Shown here piece after piece: positions 39,259 through 48,356 of a stretch of 64,000 bases of DNA (position 1 is the stretch's first letter; every line of letters begins with the position of its first letter). This stretch comes from Streptomyces cadmiisoli (GTDB lineage: Bacteria; Actinomycetota; Actinomycetes; Streptomycetales; Streptomycetaceae), in the NCBI RefSeq assembly GCF_003261055.1, contig NZ_CP030073.1:4836001-4900000 (forward strand), in the 5' to 3' direction. The position numbers and the translations under genes are program-made. The notes beneath the pieces were generated by a model. That model did not search any database. It had not been told where the DNA came from and worked only from the letters and a program-made list of their open reading frames with translations.

Positions 39259-39879
39259 TCAGGACTCCTTGACGGCGATGGTCTCCACCGTGTTCGCCAC
39301 GTGCTCGAACGCGTCGGCGGCCTCTTCGAGGACGTCGACGATCTGCTTGAGCTTCAGCACCTCGATCGCGTCGTACTTGCCGTTGAAGAGGTGCGCCAGG
39401 AGCTTGCGGTGGATCTGGTCGGCCTGGTTCTCCAGACGGTTGACCTCGATCCAGTACTCGGTGAGGTTGTCCAGCGTGCGCAGATGCGGCATGGCTTCGG
39501 CCGTCAGTTCGGCGGCGCGGGCGAGGACCTCGATCTGCTGCTCGACGCCCTTGGGGAGCTCCTCGACGTTGTAGAGGACGACCAGGTCGACGGCCTCCTC
39601 CATGAAGTCCATGATGTCGTCGAGGGAGGACGCGAGGGAGTAGATGTCCTCGCGGTCGAAGGGCGTGATGAACGAGGAGTTCAGCTGGTGGAAGATCGCG
39701 TGCGTGGCGTCGTCACCGGCGTGTTCCGCGGCCCGCATACGCTCTGCGATCTCGGCCCGGGCGGAAGCGTCCGCCCCGAGCAGTTCCATGAGGAGTTTCG
39801 AGCCCGTGACGATGTTGTCCGCGGATGCGGCGAACATGTCGTAGAAGCTCGTCTCCCTTGGGGTCAGACGAAAGCGCAC
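39259..39879 (-). CDS. DUF47/PhoU-like regulator of the phosphate transporter
   Basis: 206 residues; GTG 39879 with GAGG 8 nt upstream. All-helical protein with repeated acidic motifs (FDREDIYSLASSLDDIMDFMEEA; VNRLENQADQIHRKLL), which in PhoU-like proteins bind metal clusters. Genes of this family are commonly located directly before pit and are thought to control transporter activity. Cytoplasmic, first gene of the operon with pit. No PHO box was found in the 212-bp divergent region upstream. True PhoU (which works with PstB) is a related but different family. Confidence 0.85.
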   Translation of the reverse strand: MRFRLTPRETSFYDMFAASADNIVTGSKLLMELLGADASARAEIAERMRAAEHAGDDATHAIFHQLNSSFITPFDREDIYSLASSLDDIMDFMEEAVDLVVLYNVEELPKGVEQQIEVLARAAELTAEAMPHLRTLDNLTEYWIEVNRLENQADQIHRKLLAHLFNGKYDAIEVLKLKQIVDVLEEAADAFEHVANTVETIAVKES

Positions 39880-40058
39880 GTGGGGTCCTCTAAGTGCTTC
39901 GGTTTCGGTCAGGCTGATGCTAGGCGCATCATTCGGCCACGGCTAACGGGCCGTCCTCCAGTGTCGCCCATCAGAATTGATCACCTGTACGGGGGCGGTT
40001 CAGGGGTACGGTCCGGGCAGCGGCCAAGGGGCCTATACCCAGCAAAGTTCGGTACGAT

Positions 40059-40075
40059 ATACCCAGTAGGGGTAT
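40059..40075. promoter_or_regulatory. CsoR operator
   Basis: ATACCC-AGTAG-GGGTAT is a perfect inverted repeat (6-bp arms, 5-nt spacer), 16 nt upstream of the csoR ATG. It fits the ATACCC/GGGTAT type of copper-sensor operator. A further half-site TATACCCAG is at 40034-40042. Autoregulation is inferred. Confidence 0.75.
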
Positions 40076-40091
40076 GTGTATGGAGGACGCG

Positions 40092-40439
40092 ATGACGACC
40101 ACCGAGCCTGGCGCCGGAGCGCCCTCCGAGACCGTGGTGACCGACCACGACCGCGGCATCCACGGGTACCACAAGCAGAAGGACGAACACCTCAAACGGC
40201 TGCGGCGGATCGAGGGGCAGATCCGCGGCCTGCAACGCATGGTCGACGAGGACGTCTACTGCATCGACATACTCACGCAGGTGTCCGCCTCGACGAAGGC
40301 GCTCCAGTCGTTCGCGCTCCAGTTGCTGGAGGAGCATCTGCGGCACTGCGTCGCGGACGCGGCGCTCAAGGGCGGTGGCGAGATCGACGCCAAGGTCGAG
40401 GAGGCCACCAAGGCCATCGGGCGGCTGCTGCGCACATGA
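40092..40439 (+). CDS. csoR: CsoR-family copper-sensing repressor
   Basis: 115 residues; ATG 40092 with GGAGG 6 nt upstream. All-helical DUF156/CsoR protein with the Cu(I) ligand set Cys57 (VYCIDIL), His82 and Cys86 (EEHLRHCVADA), preceded by Tyr56, as in mycobacterial CsoR. Binding Cu(I) releases it from the operator. It carries a 30-residue disordered N-terminal extension. No copper ATPase or chaperone gene is adjacent, so its targets are elsewhere; the site at 40059-40075 indicates self-control. It diverges from the DUF47-pit operon, and the operator may influence both directions. Confidence 0.9.
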   Translation: MTTTEPGAGAPSETVVTDHDRGIHGYHKQKDEHLKRLRRIEGQIRGLQRMVDEDVYCIDILTQVSASTKALQSFALQLLEEHLRHCVADAALKGGGEIDAKVEEATKAIGRLLRT

Positions 40440-40448
40440 GCCGCGGGC

Positions 40449-40628
40449 TCACCCCTCGCGGGCGGCCGCGCGCTCCTCGGCCACTCGCAGGACCTCGTCG
40501 ATGCTCTCCATGCTGAGCCTGTCGTCCGCCGCCGAGGCCGCGATGATCAGCTCCCCGCACAGCTCTATCTCGGCGAGGGCCACGTGGTCCTGAACTGCCG
40601 TACCGCCGACCGGAGCCACGTGCGTCAC
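40449..40628 (-). CDS. Small conserved-looking protein (59 residues), unknown function
   Basis: Translation from GTG 40628 gives VTHVAPVGGTAVQDHVALAE..., an acidic helical C-terminal half (ESIDEVLRVAEERAAAREG) and a single Cys (LCGEL). GTG 40619 is an alternative with GAGG 8 nt upstream. Codon use has the strong third-position GC bias of real Streptomyces genes, and the amphipathic pattern in the second half looks like a genuine protein. It is 82 nt downstream of the lipoprotein start on the same strand, and converges on csoR with 9 nt between. I recall similar short proteins at this locus in Streptomyces, but know no function. Confidence 0.65.
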   Translation of the reverse strand: MTHVAPVGGTAVQDHVALAEIELCGELIIAASAADDRLSMESIDEVLRVAEERAAAREG

Positions 40629-40710
40629 CTCTTCTCTGCCGTCACCGGCTTCCTAGAGTAGGGAGCGGCCTACGCAACGCGCATGGCACGGACGGGCTAG
40701 TTCCCCGCGG

Positions 40711-41550
40711 TCACTCCTCGGCGATCCGGCCCGCGTAGATGTCCTCGGCGGGTGGCAGCCGGACGTCCACCGGGGCCCCGAAGTCGTAGAGCAGGGTCGT
40801 CGAGGAGACCGCCACGGCGCCCTCGTGGTGGCCGTTGACGAAGCTGAACCGGTGGCGGACCTTGCGGATGCGGCCCTGGTCGTCGAGGAAGACGTCGAAC
40901 GGCACTTCGGCCGTGGCGAAGCCTTTCGCCGCCGCGCGCAGCGAAGCCCTGCCGCCCGAGGAGGCCTGCCGGGCGGCCAGCTCCAGATCGGCGGTGCCGC
41001 GGTAGTGGCTGACCTCGGTGCCGGCGATCTCGGTCCGGCCGACGAACCGCGCGCTGCGGGTGCCGCGCAGGACCTCGGCCGCCGCGAAGGGGTCCGTGGC
41101 GCCACCGGTCACCAGGTTGCCGTCGCTGAGGGTGGCGGTGTCGACGCGCACCCACTTGTCGGCCGGGACGCCCGCGCCGCGGTTCTTCATGTACAGCGCG
41201 CCGGGGGCGAGGAGCTCGGTGATCGGGCGGTGGTCGGGCTGTCCGGCCGGGTCCTGCGGGAGCATGACCTTCAGCCGGCCGCGGCCCCGGGCGTAGTCGT
41301 AGACGCCCTCGCCGCGGATGGTGACGCGGGTGCCGCCGGTCGCCATCTCCATCGACGTACGGGCCTTGGAACTGCCCGCCGCCAGCAGGGCGTCCGCGGC
41401 GCGGTGCACGGCGCGGACCGGGTCCGCCGGGCGGGCGTCGTCCGCGACCGCGCCGCTGCCGGTGCAACCGGTGCCGCCGAGGCAGACGCAGGCCACGAGC
41501 CCCGCCGCGACGACCGTCCCGCCCGCCCTGCCCCGCTGCCGCTCCGCCAT
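40711..41550 (-). CDS. Lipoprotein, LolA/LppX-like fold predicted
   Basis: 279 residues from ATG 41550. The signal region ends GGTGC (Cys29), a passable lipobox. The mature protein alternates short beta strands (SMEMATGGTRVTIRGEGVYDY, RGRLKVMLP, ALYMKNRGAGVPADKWVRVD, GTEVSHYRGTADLELA, VPFDVFLDDQGRIRKVRHRF). This is the pattern of LolA/LppX/LprG-type proteins that hold lipids in a half-barrel. It probably sits on the outer face of the membrane. The fold assignment is by pattern; its cargo is unknown. Upstream it is separated by 186 bp from a small rightward gene. Confidence 0.75.
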   Translation of the reverse strand: MAERQRGRAGGTVVAAGLVACVCLGGTGCTGSGAVADDARPADPVRAVHRAADALLAAGSSKARTSMEMATGGTRVTIRGEGVYDYARGRGRLKVMLPQDPAGQPDHRPITELLAPGALYMKNRGAGVPADKWVRVDTATLSDGNLVTGGATDPFAAAEVLRGTRSARFVGRTEIAGTEVSHYRGTADLELAARQASSGGRASLRAAAKGFATAEVPFDVFLDDQGRIRKVRHRFSFVNGHHEGAVAVSSTTLLYDFGAPVDVRLPPAEDIYAGRIAEE

Positions 41551-41736
41551 CGCCTGCCTACCCCCAGCCGTACGTCCGTCAGGGCCCCCGTCGTTCCGGT
41601 TAACGACGGGTAGCTTGAGCCGTCACGCGGCGGGCGGGGTTGCGGGGAGGTTCACGAGCGGCTCGCGGCGGGGCGGGGCGGACGTTCACCCCGGGGCCCG
41701 GCCGGGCGCGCGCCGGGCCTGGGTACCGTTGTCGGC

Positions 41737-41907
41737 GTGACACAGCAGGACCGCGCCACCGGGGACGACCGTCCCGAGCACCGCACCACCACCGTCGACC
41801 AGGGCCCCTTCTGCGTGGCCCGGTGCAGTTGCGGCTGGCGCGGGCCGGCCCGCCGCGCCAGAAGCCAGGCCCGTACGGACGCGTCGGGACACCTGGCCGG
41901 ATCCTGA
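41737..41907 (+). CDS. Small Cys-rich protein (56 residues), possible metal-binding
   Basis: GTG 41737 begins VTQQDRATGDDRPEH; the core is FCVARCSCGWRGPARRARS...ASGH. CxxxCxC with a downstream His could bind zinc. TACCGT (41724-41729) ends 7 nt before the GTG and there is no ribosome binding site, suggesting a leaderless mRNA. Codon bias and the recognisable C-S-C-G-W-R-G-P-A-R-x-A segment, which I recall from other Streptomyces small proteins, support a real gene. It converges with the Nudix gene, 15 nt apart. Confidence 0.6.
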   Translation: MTQQDRATGDDRPEHRTTTVDQGPFCVARCSCGWRGPARRARSQARTDASGHLAGS

Positions 41908-41922
41908 CGGTGCGCGGCGGCG

Positions 41923-42345
41923 TCAGGCGGGGCGCAGGGTCGCCAGCAGCTCGTCCACCAGCTGCCGGTCGCGCGGCTGGGTCAGGCGCTCCCGGGCCGC
42001 GTCGGGGTCGAGCCACAGGACGCGGTCGACCTCGTCGCTCGGGGTGAAGCTGCCGGAGACCGCCTCGGCGGCCCAGTAGCGGACCTGCTTGGGGCGGCCG
42101 TTCGCCAGGTAGTACAGCGTCGGCAGCTCCGTGGCGGGCACGGCGGTGCAGCCGGTCTCCTCCGCGACCTCGCGCACCGCGCCGGCCAGCGGTTCCTCGC
42201 CGCGCTTCAGCTTGCCCTTGGGGTGCGACCAGTCGTCGTACTTCGGACGGTGGACCAGGCAGATCTCCAGCCGTCCGTCGAGGGAGGAGCGGCGCCACAG
42301 CACGCAGCCGGCGGCCCGCACGAGGGAGTCCTTGGTATCGGTCAC
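41923..42345 (-). CDS. Nudix hydrolase (MutT-like)
   Basis: 140 residues from GTG 42345. The Nudix box runs from Gly44 to Gly65: GKLKRGEEPLAGAVREVAEE then TG, fitting GX5EX7REUXEEXGU with the catalytic Glu pair. Preceding WSHPKGKL and the closing SDEVDRVLWLDPDAARERL are typical of MutT/Ap4A-type members. Adjacent to CHAD and ppk, it could hydrolyse nucleotide polyphosphates or diphosphoinositol-like compounds; mycobacterial MutT1-like proteins also contain this domain. Sits 23 nt downstream of the CHAD gene and is probably in the ppk operon. Confidence 0.9.
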   Translation of the reverse strand: MTDTKDSLVRAAGCVLWRRSSLDGRLEICLVHRPKYDDWSHPKGKLKRGEEPLAGAVREVAEETGCTAVPATELPTLYYLANGRPKQVRYWAAEAVSGSFTPSDEVDRVLWLDPDAARERLTQPRDRQLVDELLATLRPA

Positions 42346-42368
42346 GTGTTGATCACCGCCCCCTCGGG

Positions 42369-43466
42369 TCAGGACGTGCCCACCGTCTGCTTCTGCCAGG
42401 ACTGCTGGAACGCGAACCGGGCCGCCTCCACCTCGTGCCGCTGGTCGGCGTGGAGCACGCCTAGCGCGTACGCCGTCGCCGGGGCGATCCGCGGGGTGCG
42501 GGCCGCCGAGGCGGCCGCCGCCGCGGCCTCGGCGGCGTCGCGGTGGCGGTTGAGGGCCTGGCCGGAGACGAGCAGGCGCACGTCGACGGGGGCGTTCTGC
42601 CCGAGGAGGACCTCCCGGGCGTAGCGGTGCAGGCGCAGCAGCAGGCGGACCTGGTGCCAGGGCGCGTCCTGCGGGTGCGGGGACGGGTCCGGCGACAGCC
42701 CGTGGATCAGCGCCTCCGCGTTGTACGGGTGCCCCGCGGTGACGAGCGGGAGCGCGGCGACCGCGTCGGTCAGCCGCTCCTCGGCCGCCGCGGCGTGCGG
42801 GCGCAGGTCGTCGGCGGCGGCGCTGTGGGTGAGCGGGACCTCGCTGGCCAGTACGGCGACCTTGTCGGCGACCGCGTGGAAGCGGCTCGACCCGAGGGCC
42901 TGGAGGGCGCTGGAGTGGGCCCGGGTCCGGGCGAGCGTCAGCTGGCGGTCGAGCAGGGCGCCGGCTTTGGCCGCACCCACCGTGAGGCTGCCGCGCTCCG
43001 GGGCGGCGGCCTGGACCGGGGGACCGGCGCTGCCGGACGCCGCCATCGCCCGCTCCGCGCCCGTGCCCGCGGCGGACCCGACCGGCTGGGCCGGGAACGG
43101 CGTCGAGCCCGACAGCCGGTGCAGCGCCGCCAGCAGCCGCTCCAGCCGTGCCGCGTACGAGTGCTCCAGCGCCAGCGTGCCCGAGAGCCAGGCCAGTTCG
43201 GGGCGCATGCCCTCCGACCAGTCGGTGTCCAGCAGCGGGCGGAACGTGTGCAGGCTGCCGCTGATGCGGCGGGCCGAGCGGCGCAGGGCGCGCGCCGCGT
43301 CGACGGAGTCCTCCGTGCCGTTGTGGCCCGCTCCGGCACCGGCCTCCCGGTGCTGGCGGAGCGCACGGAGGAACTCCGTGGCCTGGGCGCGCAGATAGCC
43401 CGCGAGGGCCTCTCCGGTCACCGCCCCGGCCACGGGGTCCGTCGGGTCAAGGTGTTGCTGTGCCAC
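42369..43466 (-). CDS. CHAD-domain protein (polyphosphate-binding)
   Basis: 365 residues; GTG 43466 with GGAGG 7 nt upstream, overlapping the ppk end by 20 nt. CHAD proteins are helical with conserved basic residues lining a channel; here [39 protein letters not shown] and [16 protein letters not shown] show the repeated His/Arg pattern. CHAD domains bind inorganic polyphosphate. Direct coupling to ppk fits that role: the kinase makes the polymer, the CHAD protein binds or organises it. A central region (about 125-160) is Ala/Pro-rich and variable. Confidence 0.88.
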   Translation of the reverse strand: MAQQHLDPTDPVAGAVTGEALAGYLRAQATEFLRALRQHREAGAGAGHNGTEDSVDAARALRRSARRISGSLHTFRPLLDTDWSEGMRPELAWLSGTLALEHSYAARLERLLAALHRLSGSTPFPAQPVGSAAGTGAERAMAASGSAGPPVQAAAPERGSLTVGAAKAGALLDRQLTLARTRAHSSALQALGSSRFHAVADKVAVLASEVPLTHSAAADDLRPHAAAAEERLTDAVAALPLVTAGHPYNAEALIHGLSPDPSPHPQDAPWHQVRLLLRLHRYAREVLLGQNAPVDVRLLVSGQALNRHRDAAEAAAAAASAARTPRIAPATAYALGVLHADQRHEVEAARFAFQQSWQKQTVGTS

Positions 43467-45678
43467 GCCGGCGCCTCCGGGCGTCTATGAGCATCTCCTG
43501 GATGTTCCGCAGGGGCACGCCGTCCGCGTCGGTCGCGTGCCGCGTCCACTCGCCGTCCGGGCCCAGGTGCCAGGAGGCGGTGGAGTCGGACATGCCGGTC
43601 TCTAGGAGCCGGTTCAAGGCGGCTCGGTGCGCCGGGTCGACGACCCGGACGAGGGCCTCGATACGGCGGTCGAGGTTGCGGTGCATCATGTCGGCGCTGC
43701 CGATCCACACCTCGGGCTCGCCGCCGTTGCCGAAGGCGAACACACGGGAGTGTTCGAGGAAGCGGCCGAGCACCGAGCGGACCCGTATGTTCTCCGACAG
43801 GCCGGCCACGCCGGGGCGGATCGCGCAGATGCCGCGCACCCACACGTCGACGGGCACGCCCGCCATGGACGCCCGGTACAGGGCGTCGATGATCGCCTCG
43901 TCCACCATCGAGTTGACCTTGATGCGGATGTAGGCGGGCCGTCCCGCACGGTGGTGCTGGGCCTCCTTGTTGATCCGCGAGATCAGGCCGTCCCGCAGGG
44001 ACTTGGGGGCGACCAGCAGACGGCGGTAGGTCTCGCGGCGGGAGTAGCCCGACAGGCGGTTGAACAGGTCGGACAGGTCGGCGCCGACCTGCGGGTCGGC
44101 GGTGAGCAGGCCGAGGTCCTCGTACAGGCGGGCCGTCTTCGGGTGGTAGTTGCCGGTGCCGACGTGGCAGTACCGGCGCAGCATGTCGCCCTCCTGGCGG
44201 ACCACCAGGGAGAGCTTGCAGTGGGTCTTCAGGCCGACCAGGCCGTAGACCACGTGGCAGCCCGCTTCCTCCAGCTTGCGCGCCCATTTGATGTTGGCGT
44301 GCTCGTCGAAGCGGGCCTTGATCTCCACCAGCACGAGGACCTGCTTGCCGGACTCGGCCGCCTCTATCAGCGCGTCCACGATCGGCGAGTCCCCCGAGGT
44401 CCGGTACAGGGTCTGCTTGATGGCGAGGACGTCCGGGTCCTGGGCCGCCTGCTCCAGGAAGGCCTGCACCGATGTGGAGAACGAGTCGTACGGGTGGTGC
44501 AGCAGGACGTCGCGGGCGCGCAGCGCGGCGAAGATGTCCGGCGCGGACGCGGACTCGACCTCGGCGAGGTCGCGGTGGGTGCCGGCGATGAACTTCGGGT
44601 ACTTCAGCTCCGGCCGGTCCAGGCTGTGGATGCGGAAGAGGCCGGTGAGGTCCAGGGGGCCGGGCAGCGGGTAGACCTCGGCCTCGCTGATCTTCAGCTC
44701 GCGGACCAGCAGGTCCAGCACCTCGCGGTCGATGGACTCCTCGACCTCCAGACGCACCGGCGGGCCGAAGCGGCGCCGCATGAGTTCCTTCTCCAGTGCC
44801 TGGAGCAGGTTCTCCGCGTCGTCCTCCTCGACCTCCAGGTCCTCGTTCCTGGTCAGCCGGAAGGCGTGGTGCTCCAGCACCTCCATGCCCGGGAACAGCT
44901 CCTCCAGGTGCGCGGCGATGACGTCCTCGATGGGGACGTACCGGCCCGGGGAGCTCTCCAGGAAGCGGGAGAGCAGCGGGGGGACCTTGACGCGGGCGAA
45001 GTGCTTGTGGCCGCTGACCGGGTTGCGTACGACGACGGCCAGGTTCAGGGACAGGCCGGAGATGTAGGGGAAGGGGTGCGCGGGGTCCACGGCCAGCGGG
45101 GTCAGCACCGGGAAGATCTGGTGCCGGAACAGCGTGAACAGGCGCGCCTGCTCCTTCTCGGTCAGCTCGCTCCAGCGGACCAGATGGATGCCCTCCTCCG
45201 CGAGGGCGGGGGCGACGTCCTCGTGGTAGCAGGCGGCGTGCCGGGCCATCAGCTCGCGGGAGCGGGCCCAGATCATCTCCAGCACTTCACGGGGCTGGAG
45301 CCCGGAGGCGGACCTGGTGGCGACGCCGGTGGCGATACGGCGCTTCAGACCGGCCACCCGGACCATGAAGAACTCGTCCAGGTTGCTGGCGAAGATCGCG
45401 AGGAAGTTGGCCCGCTCCAGCAGGGGCGTGTTCGGGTCCTCGGCGAGCTCCAGAACGCGCTCGTTGAACGCGAGCCAGCTGCGTTCCCGGTCGAGGAACC
45501 GGCCCTGCGGCAGCTGGACGCCATCGACCGTCGTCTCCTCGTACACATCGAGGTCGGCGTCGAGGTCGGGTTCCAGATCGGAGACCGTCGCCGACACCGT
45601 GGCCGGGCGGTGAGCGGCTATGGAGCCCACGGAGGGCTGCGCGTGCTTGACCTCTGCCTGGGTGTTCTGCTGGCTCAT
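43447..45678 (-). CDS. ppk: Polyphosphate kinase
   Basis: 743 residues from ATG 45678 ([10 protein letters not shown]); an in-frame ATG at 45805 is possible, but its extra residues are Pro/Ser-rich. PPK1 family: N-domain [20 protein letters not shown], head domain, and two C-terminal domains with the autophosphorylated His486 in [13 protein letters not shown] and His505 in [20 protein letters not shown], plus [11 protein letters not shown] and [24 protein letters not shown]. It reversibly polymerises the gamma phosphate of ATP into polyphosphate at the membrane. First gene of a ppk-CHAD-Nudix operon. In Streptomyces ppk is known to be PhoP controlled; I see only a single PHO half-site far upstream, so control here is unproven. 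Confidence 0.95.
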   Translation of the reverse strand: MSQQNTQAEVKHAQPSVGSIAAHRPATVSATVSDLEPDLDADLDVYEETTVDGVQLPQGRFLDRERSWLAFNERVLELAEDPNTPLLERANFLAIFASNLDEFFMVRVAGLKRRIATGVATRSASGLQPREVLEMIWARSRELMARHAACYHEDVAPALAEEGIHLVRWSELTEKEQARLFTLFRHQIFPVLTPLAVDPAHPFPYISGLSLNLAVVVRNPVSGHKHFARVKVPPLLSRFLESSPGRYVPIEDVIAAHLEELFPGMEVLEHHAFRLTRNEDLEVEEDDAENLLQALEKELMRRRFGPPVRLEVEESIDREVLDLLVRELKISEAEVYPLPGPLDLTGLFRIHSLDRPELKYPKFIAGTHRDLAEVESASAPDIFAALRARDVLLHHPYDSFSTSVQAFLEQAAQDPDVLAIKQTLYRTSGDSPIVDALIEAAESGKQVLVLVEIKARFDEHANIKWARKLEEAGCHVVYGLVGLKTHCKLSLVVRQEGDMLRRYCHVGTGNYHPKTARLYEDLGLLTADPQVGADLSDLFNRLSGYSRRETYRRLLVAPKSLRDGLISRINKEAQHHRAGRPAYIRIKVNSMVDEAIIDALYRASMAGVPVDVWVRGICAIRPGVAGLSENIRVRSVLGRFLEHSRVFAFGNGGEPEVWIGSADMMHRNLDRRIEALVRVVDPAHRAALNRLLETGMSDSTASWHLGPDGEWTRHATDADGVPLRNIQEMLIDARRRRRGTATP

Positions 45679-46108
45679 GGCCCCATTGTTCCGCGCGGGG
45701 AGCGAAACGGGCGCGTCGGAACGGACGGTCCGGAGCCTGGAGAAGGCCCCGGACCCCGCTGAACCCTCGGGGGGCGGCGCAGGCTCTGGCACGGCGGGCG
45801 TCATTGACCGAGCGTCGCAAGCCCGTCTGAATCGATGGTTACGGCGACATGACGTGCGGGATAGCGGGGGGAGGCTCCCCGGGGGCGCGGGCCGCAGGGG
45901 GCGGCGTACGACAGGGCGTGCGGGATCCGGCCGTTCGGGGCGCCGGCGTGCGGGGGTGGGGGGCGGGCGGTGCCCGGCCGCGCGGGGCACCGCCCGCGGC
46001 GGCGTACGAGGGGGCGTGCCGGGCGGTCCGTCCCGGTTTCCGCGGCGGTCGGCGAAACTCGAAGGCCGATCCGTGAACCGATCGTCCGGGCTCGTCCGAT
46101 GAGGAGAT
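45679..46108. other. 430-bp intergenic region between divergent ppk and ECF sigma gene
   Basis: Very G-rich on the plus strand and without a convincing gene. A strong hairpin GGGCGGTGCCC (45965-45975) / GGGCACCGCCC (45985-45995) lies about 115 nt before the sigma gene. The segment GGCGGCGTACGA...GGGCGTGC occurs twice (about 45900-45921 and 45999-46019), about 98 bp apart. No clear promoter was identified for either gene. Confidence 0.6.
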
Positions 46109-46651
46109 GTGAGCGACACCAGAAGTGACGGGGACCTGCTGCGGGCCATCGCGGCGGACCGGGACCGTCATGCCTTCGAGGAGCTGTACCGGCGGTACGC
46201 GCCGTGGCTGTCGGCGCGGCTGCGCGCCCGCTGCGCCGACGCCGGAACGGTCGACGACGTCGTCCAGGAGACGTTCCTCGCGGTGTGGCGGGGCAAGGCG
46301 CGCTACCGCGAGGAGGGCGACGTGGCGGGCTGGCTGTGGCGGATCGGCTCGCGGCGGCTGGTCGACACGCTGCGTGGCGAGGGGGCGCGGGGCCGGCTGC
46401 GGCAGGCGCTGGCCCGGCTGCGGCACCGCGACGAGGCCTCCGCGGAGGAACGCGTGCTCGCGGGGGTGGAGCACGGGGACCTCGCGGGGGCCCTCACCCG
46501 GCTCTCGCCGGAACTGCGGGCCGTGCTCCAGGCGACCGTCGTCGACGGTCTGAGCACCCGGGAGGCCGCGGTCGTCCTCGGCATACCGCCCGGCACGGTC
46601 AAGACGCGGGCCATGCGTGCCCGCAAGCAACTGCGGGAGGCGCTGGCCTGA
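46109..46651 (+). CDS. ECF-type RNA polymerase sigma factor
   Basis: 180 residues; GTG 46109 with GAGGAG just upstream. Region 2 spans about 10-80 ([37 protein letters not shown]) and region 4 about 120-180 ([47 protein letters not shown], an HTH). The next gene, overlapping by 1 nt, is a membrane protein with a zinc anti-sigma motif and is expected to hold this factor inactive. The three genes that follow overlap too, so the sigma factor probably controls an ABC system in its own operon. Confidence 0.92.
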   Translation: MSDTRSDGDLLRAIAADRDRHAFEELYRRYAPWLSARLRARCADAGTVDDVVQETFLAVWRGKARYREEGDVAGWLWRIGSRRLVDTLRGEGARGRLRQALARLRHRDEASAEERVLAGVEHGDLAGALTRLSPELRAVLQATVVDGLSTREAAVVLGIPPGTVKTRAMRARKQLREALA

Positions 46652-47499
46652 TGTGGCACGTGGACGAACAGGACCTGCGGGCGTACGGGCGCGCTGAGCT
46701 CGCGCCGCCCCTGCTGTGGTCCGCAGACATGCATCTGACCGCCTGCGCCGACTGCCGGGCCCGGCTCGCCGAGCTGGCGGACCAGGCCGTGCTGGACGCC
46801 GGCTGGGAGCGGCTGGACGCCGAGCTGGACGTGCCGCGGCGCGGGCTGTTCGAGGGGCTGCTGGTGCGCCTGGGGCTGGCCGACCACACCGCGCGGCTGC
46901 TCGCCGCGACCCCGGTGCTGCGCGGCTCGTGGCTGATGGCGGTGGTGTTCGTGCTGGTCATGACGGTGCTGGCGGTGCACACCGCCGGCTCGCCCCGGTT
47001 GTTCCTCGCGCTCGCCCCGCTGCTGCCGCTGGCCGGGGTCGCCCTGTCGTACGGCCCGGCGCTGGACCCGACGTACGAGATGGCCGTCGTCGCTCCGATG
47101 CACGGCTTCCGGCTGCTGATGATCCGCACCGTCACGGTGCTCACCGCCGTTCTGCTGCTCAACGGACTCGCCACGCTCGCCCTGCCCGGGTACGGGCTGA
47201 TGGCGCTGGCCTGGCTGCTGCCCGCGCTCGCCCTCACCGGGATCGGGCTGGCGCTGACGCCCCGGCTCGGTCCGGTCCTGGCGCCCGCCCTGACCGGCGG
47301 CGTGTGGGTCGCCGTGCTGCTGGCCGCCGCGGTGGTGGCGGACGGGGCGTGGCGCGTCCCCTTCACCGCGGGCGGGCAGGGCGTCGCGGCCGCGGTCGCC
47401 GCCCTCGCCGCGGGGCGGCTGCTCCTCGCCCGGGACCGATTCGACTTCTCCTCAGACCGTTCGCCGTTCTCCGGCCCTCGTCACGGAAGTGCCTCATGA
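46651..47499 (+). CDS. Membrane anti-sigma-like protein with ZAS motif
   Basis: 282 residues; ATG 46651 shares its A with the TGA of the sigma gene. The cytoplasmic N-terminus has the zinc anti-sigma signature His28-x3-Cys32-x2-Cys35 (DMHLTACADCRARL). About six membrane helices follow (95-275), many more than the usual single span, so the protein may both hold the sigma factor and sense a membrane signal or associate with the ABC transporter encoded next (4-nt ATGA overlap). Role inferred from motif and operon. Confidence 0.8.
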   Translation: MWHVDEQDLRAYGRAELAPPLLWSADMHLTACADCRARLAELADQAVLDAGWERLDAELDVPRRGLFEGLLVRLGLADHTARLLAATPVLRGSWLMAVVFVLVMTVLAVHTAGSPRLFLALAPLLPLAGVALSYGPALDPTYEMAVVAPMHGFRLLMIRTVTVLTAVLLLNGLATLALPGYGLMALAWLLPALALTGIGLALTPRLGPVLAPALTGGVWVAVLLAAAVVADGAWRVPFTAGGQGVAAAVAALAAGRLLLARDRFDFSSDRSPFSGPRHGSAS

Positions 47500-48356
47500 T
47501 CTCGACCGTCACCGCCTCCGGGCTCTCCCTGCGCTACGGCGGCACACCCGCCCTGGACGGCGTCTCGCTGCGCCTGGGCGAGGGCGTCACCGGGCTGCTC
47601 GGGCCGAACGAGGCCGGGAAGACCACGCTGCTGCGGGTGCTGGCCACCGCCGTGCCCGCCGACCGGGGCGCCTTCACGGTGCTCGGCCACGACCCGGCGA
47701 CGTCCGCCGGCCGGCAGGAGGTGCGGCGCGCGCTCGGCTACCTGCCGCAGACGCCGGGCTTCCACCCGGACTTCACGGCCTTCGCGTTCGTCGACTACGT
47801 GGCGATCCTGAAGGAGCTGACCGACCGCGCCGCCCGGCACCGCGAGGTGCGGCGGGTGCTCGACGCCGTCGATCTGGGCGACGTGCGCGGCCGGCGCATC
47901 AAGAGGCTGTCCGGCGGGATGCGGCAGCGGGTCGCCCTGGCCGCCGCGCTCATCGGCGATCCCGGTTTCCTCGTCCTCGACGAGCCGACCGTCGGCCTGG
48001 ACCCCGAACAGCGGATGCGGTTCCGCGAGCTGATCGCGCAGGCGGGCGAGGGCCGGACGGTCCTGCTGTCCACCCACCAGACGGAGGACGTGGCGCTGCT
48101 CTGCCGCCGGGTGATCGTCATGGTCGCCGGCCGGATCCGCTTCGAGGGCACCCCGGCCGAACTCACCGACCGCGCCGCGGGCCGGGTGTGGAGCAGCACC
48201 GAGCGTGATCCGGGCGCGCGGGCCGGCTGGCGCACCGGCACCGGCAGCTTCCGCAACCTGGGCGATCCGCCCGCCGGCGCCGCACTCCTCGAACCGTCCC
48301 TGGAGGACGGCTACCTGCTCACCCTCGACGACGCGGACGCCGAGGTGGCCGCATGA
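47496..48356 (+). CDS. ABC transporter ATP-binding protein
   Basis: 286 residues; ATG 47496 overlaps the previous stop by 4 nt. Walker A GPNEAGKT at 36-43 (Glu in place of the more common Gly/Ser), QTPGFHPDFTAFAFVDYVAIL, signature RLSGGMRQRVALAAALIG, Walker B FLVLDEPTVGLDP, and switch STHQTEDVALLC. It belongs to the ABC-2/drug-export group with a separate permease. It pairs with the membrane protein next (4-nt overlap). Exported substrate unknown; an output controlled by the operon sigma factor. Confidence 0.92.
   Translation: MISTVTASGLSLRYGGTPALDGVSLRLGEGVTGLLGPNEAGKTTLLRVLATAVPADRGAFTVLGHDPATSAGRQEVRRALGYLPQTPGFHPDFTAFAFVDYVAILKELTDRAARHREVRRVLDAVDLGDVRGRRIKRLSGGMRQRVALAAALIGDPGFLVLDEPTVGLDPEQRMRFRELIAQAGEGRTVLLSTHQTEDVALLCRRVIVMVAGRIRFEGTPAELTDRAAGRVWSSTERDPGARAGWRTGTGSFRNLGDPPAGAALLEPSLEDGYLLTLDDADAEVAA

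Noticed and set aside
40366..40560. 64-codon frame on the minus strand overlapping csoR
   Set aside because: It is a shadow of csoR and of the better-supported small gene at 40449-40628.
45849..46076. 75-codon Gly/Arg-rich frame between ppk and the sigma gene
   Set aside because: Composition reflects G-rich intergenic DNA; no ribosome binding site or recognisable features.
46068..46078. PHO box for ppk
   Set aside because: Only one unit (GTTCACGGATC on the minus strand) without a second in register, and about 390 nt upstream of the start.
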